5,879 nucleotides of DNA from an uncultured Cellvibrio sp. GTDB lineage: Bacteria; Pseudomonadota; Gammaproteobacteria; Pseudomonadales; Cellvibrionaceae. Where the stretch lies: NCBI GenBank assembly GCA_946482345.1, contig CAMLRJ010000241.1:1-5879 (forward strand). The letters are read 5' to 3'. The notes under the pieces are model-generated. The model did no database searches. It was not told where the DNA came from and worked only from the letters and a program-made list of their open reading frames with translations. Of the stretch, positions 5,859 through 5,879 are shown in pieces (position 1 is the stretch's first letter; the number at the start of each line of letters is the position of its first letter). A program made the translations under genes and the position numbers.

Positions 5859-5879
5859 GACTGTTTGGATAAAACCTTG

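Overview
The window reads as a chromosomal segment of a gammaproteobacterium of moderate to low GC. The evidence is the C-terminus of a proteobacterial-type TatC (FGFIFEIP and LTPPD motifs) at the left edge, and a small DUF2061 membrane protein at the right edge. A Cellvibrionaceae-like host is possible, but that is a guess from overall flavour and not from a marker gene.

Between these housekeeping-type genes lie five co-directional genes that I recognise as the conserved but functionally uncharacterised cluster named after Salmonella locus tags STM4015 to STM4011. In order they are: a WGR-domain/leucine-rich-repeat protein (297-1364), a RimK-like ATP-grasp enzyme (1377-2477), a compact metal-dependent hydrolase of the alkaline phosphatase/sulfatase superfamily (2490-3299), a HemN/HemW-like radical SAM enzyme (3438-4769), and a second radical SAM enzyme with a SPASM/Twitch-like auxiliary cysteine set (4766-5623). 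The first three are 12 bp apart and the last two overlap by an ATGA, so they look like one operon. A hairpin followed by a T-run, embedded in the last codons of the fifth gene, looks like the operon terminator.

The only sizeable gap (3300-3437) holds two GC-rich palindromic elements with GTAGGGGC/GCCCCTAC-type ends. They interrupt an otherwise tight operon, and one of them supplies the stop codon of the hydrolase gene.

The gene set (ATP-dependent ligase fold, phosphatase-fold hydrolase, two radical SAM enzymes, and a WGR-LRR protein that could bind protein or nucleic acid) looks like a biosynthetic or modification pathway for an unknown small molecule, peptide or macromolecule. No step of that pathway can be assigned from sequence alone, and no precursor peptide gene is visible. 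The convergent DUF2061 gene and the upstream tatC are probably flanking host genes, not parts of the pathway.
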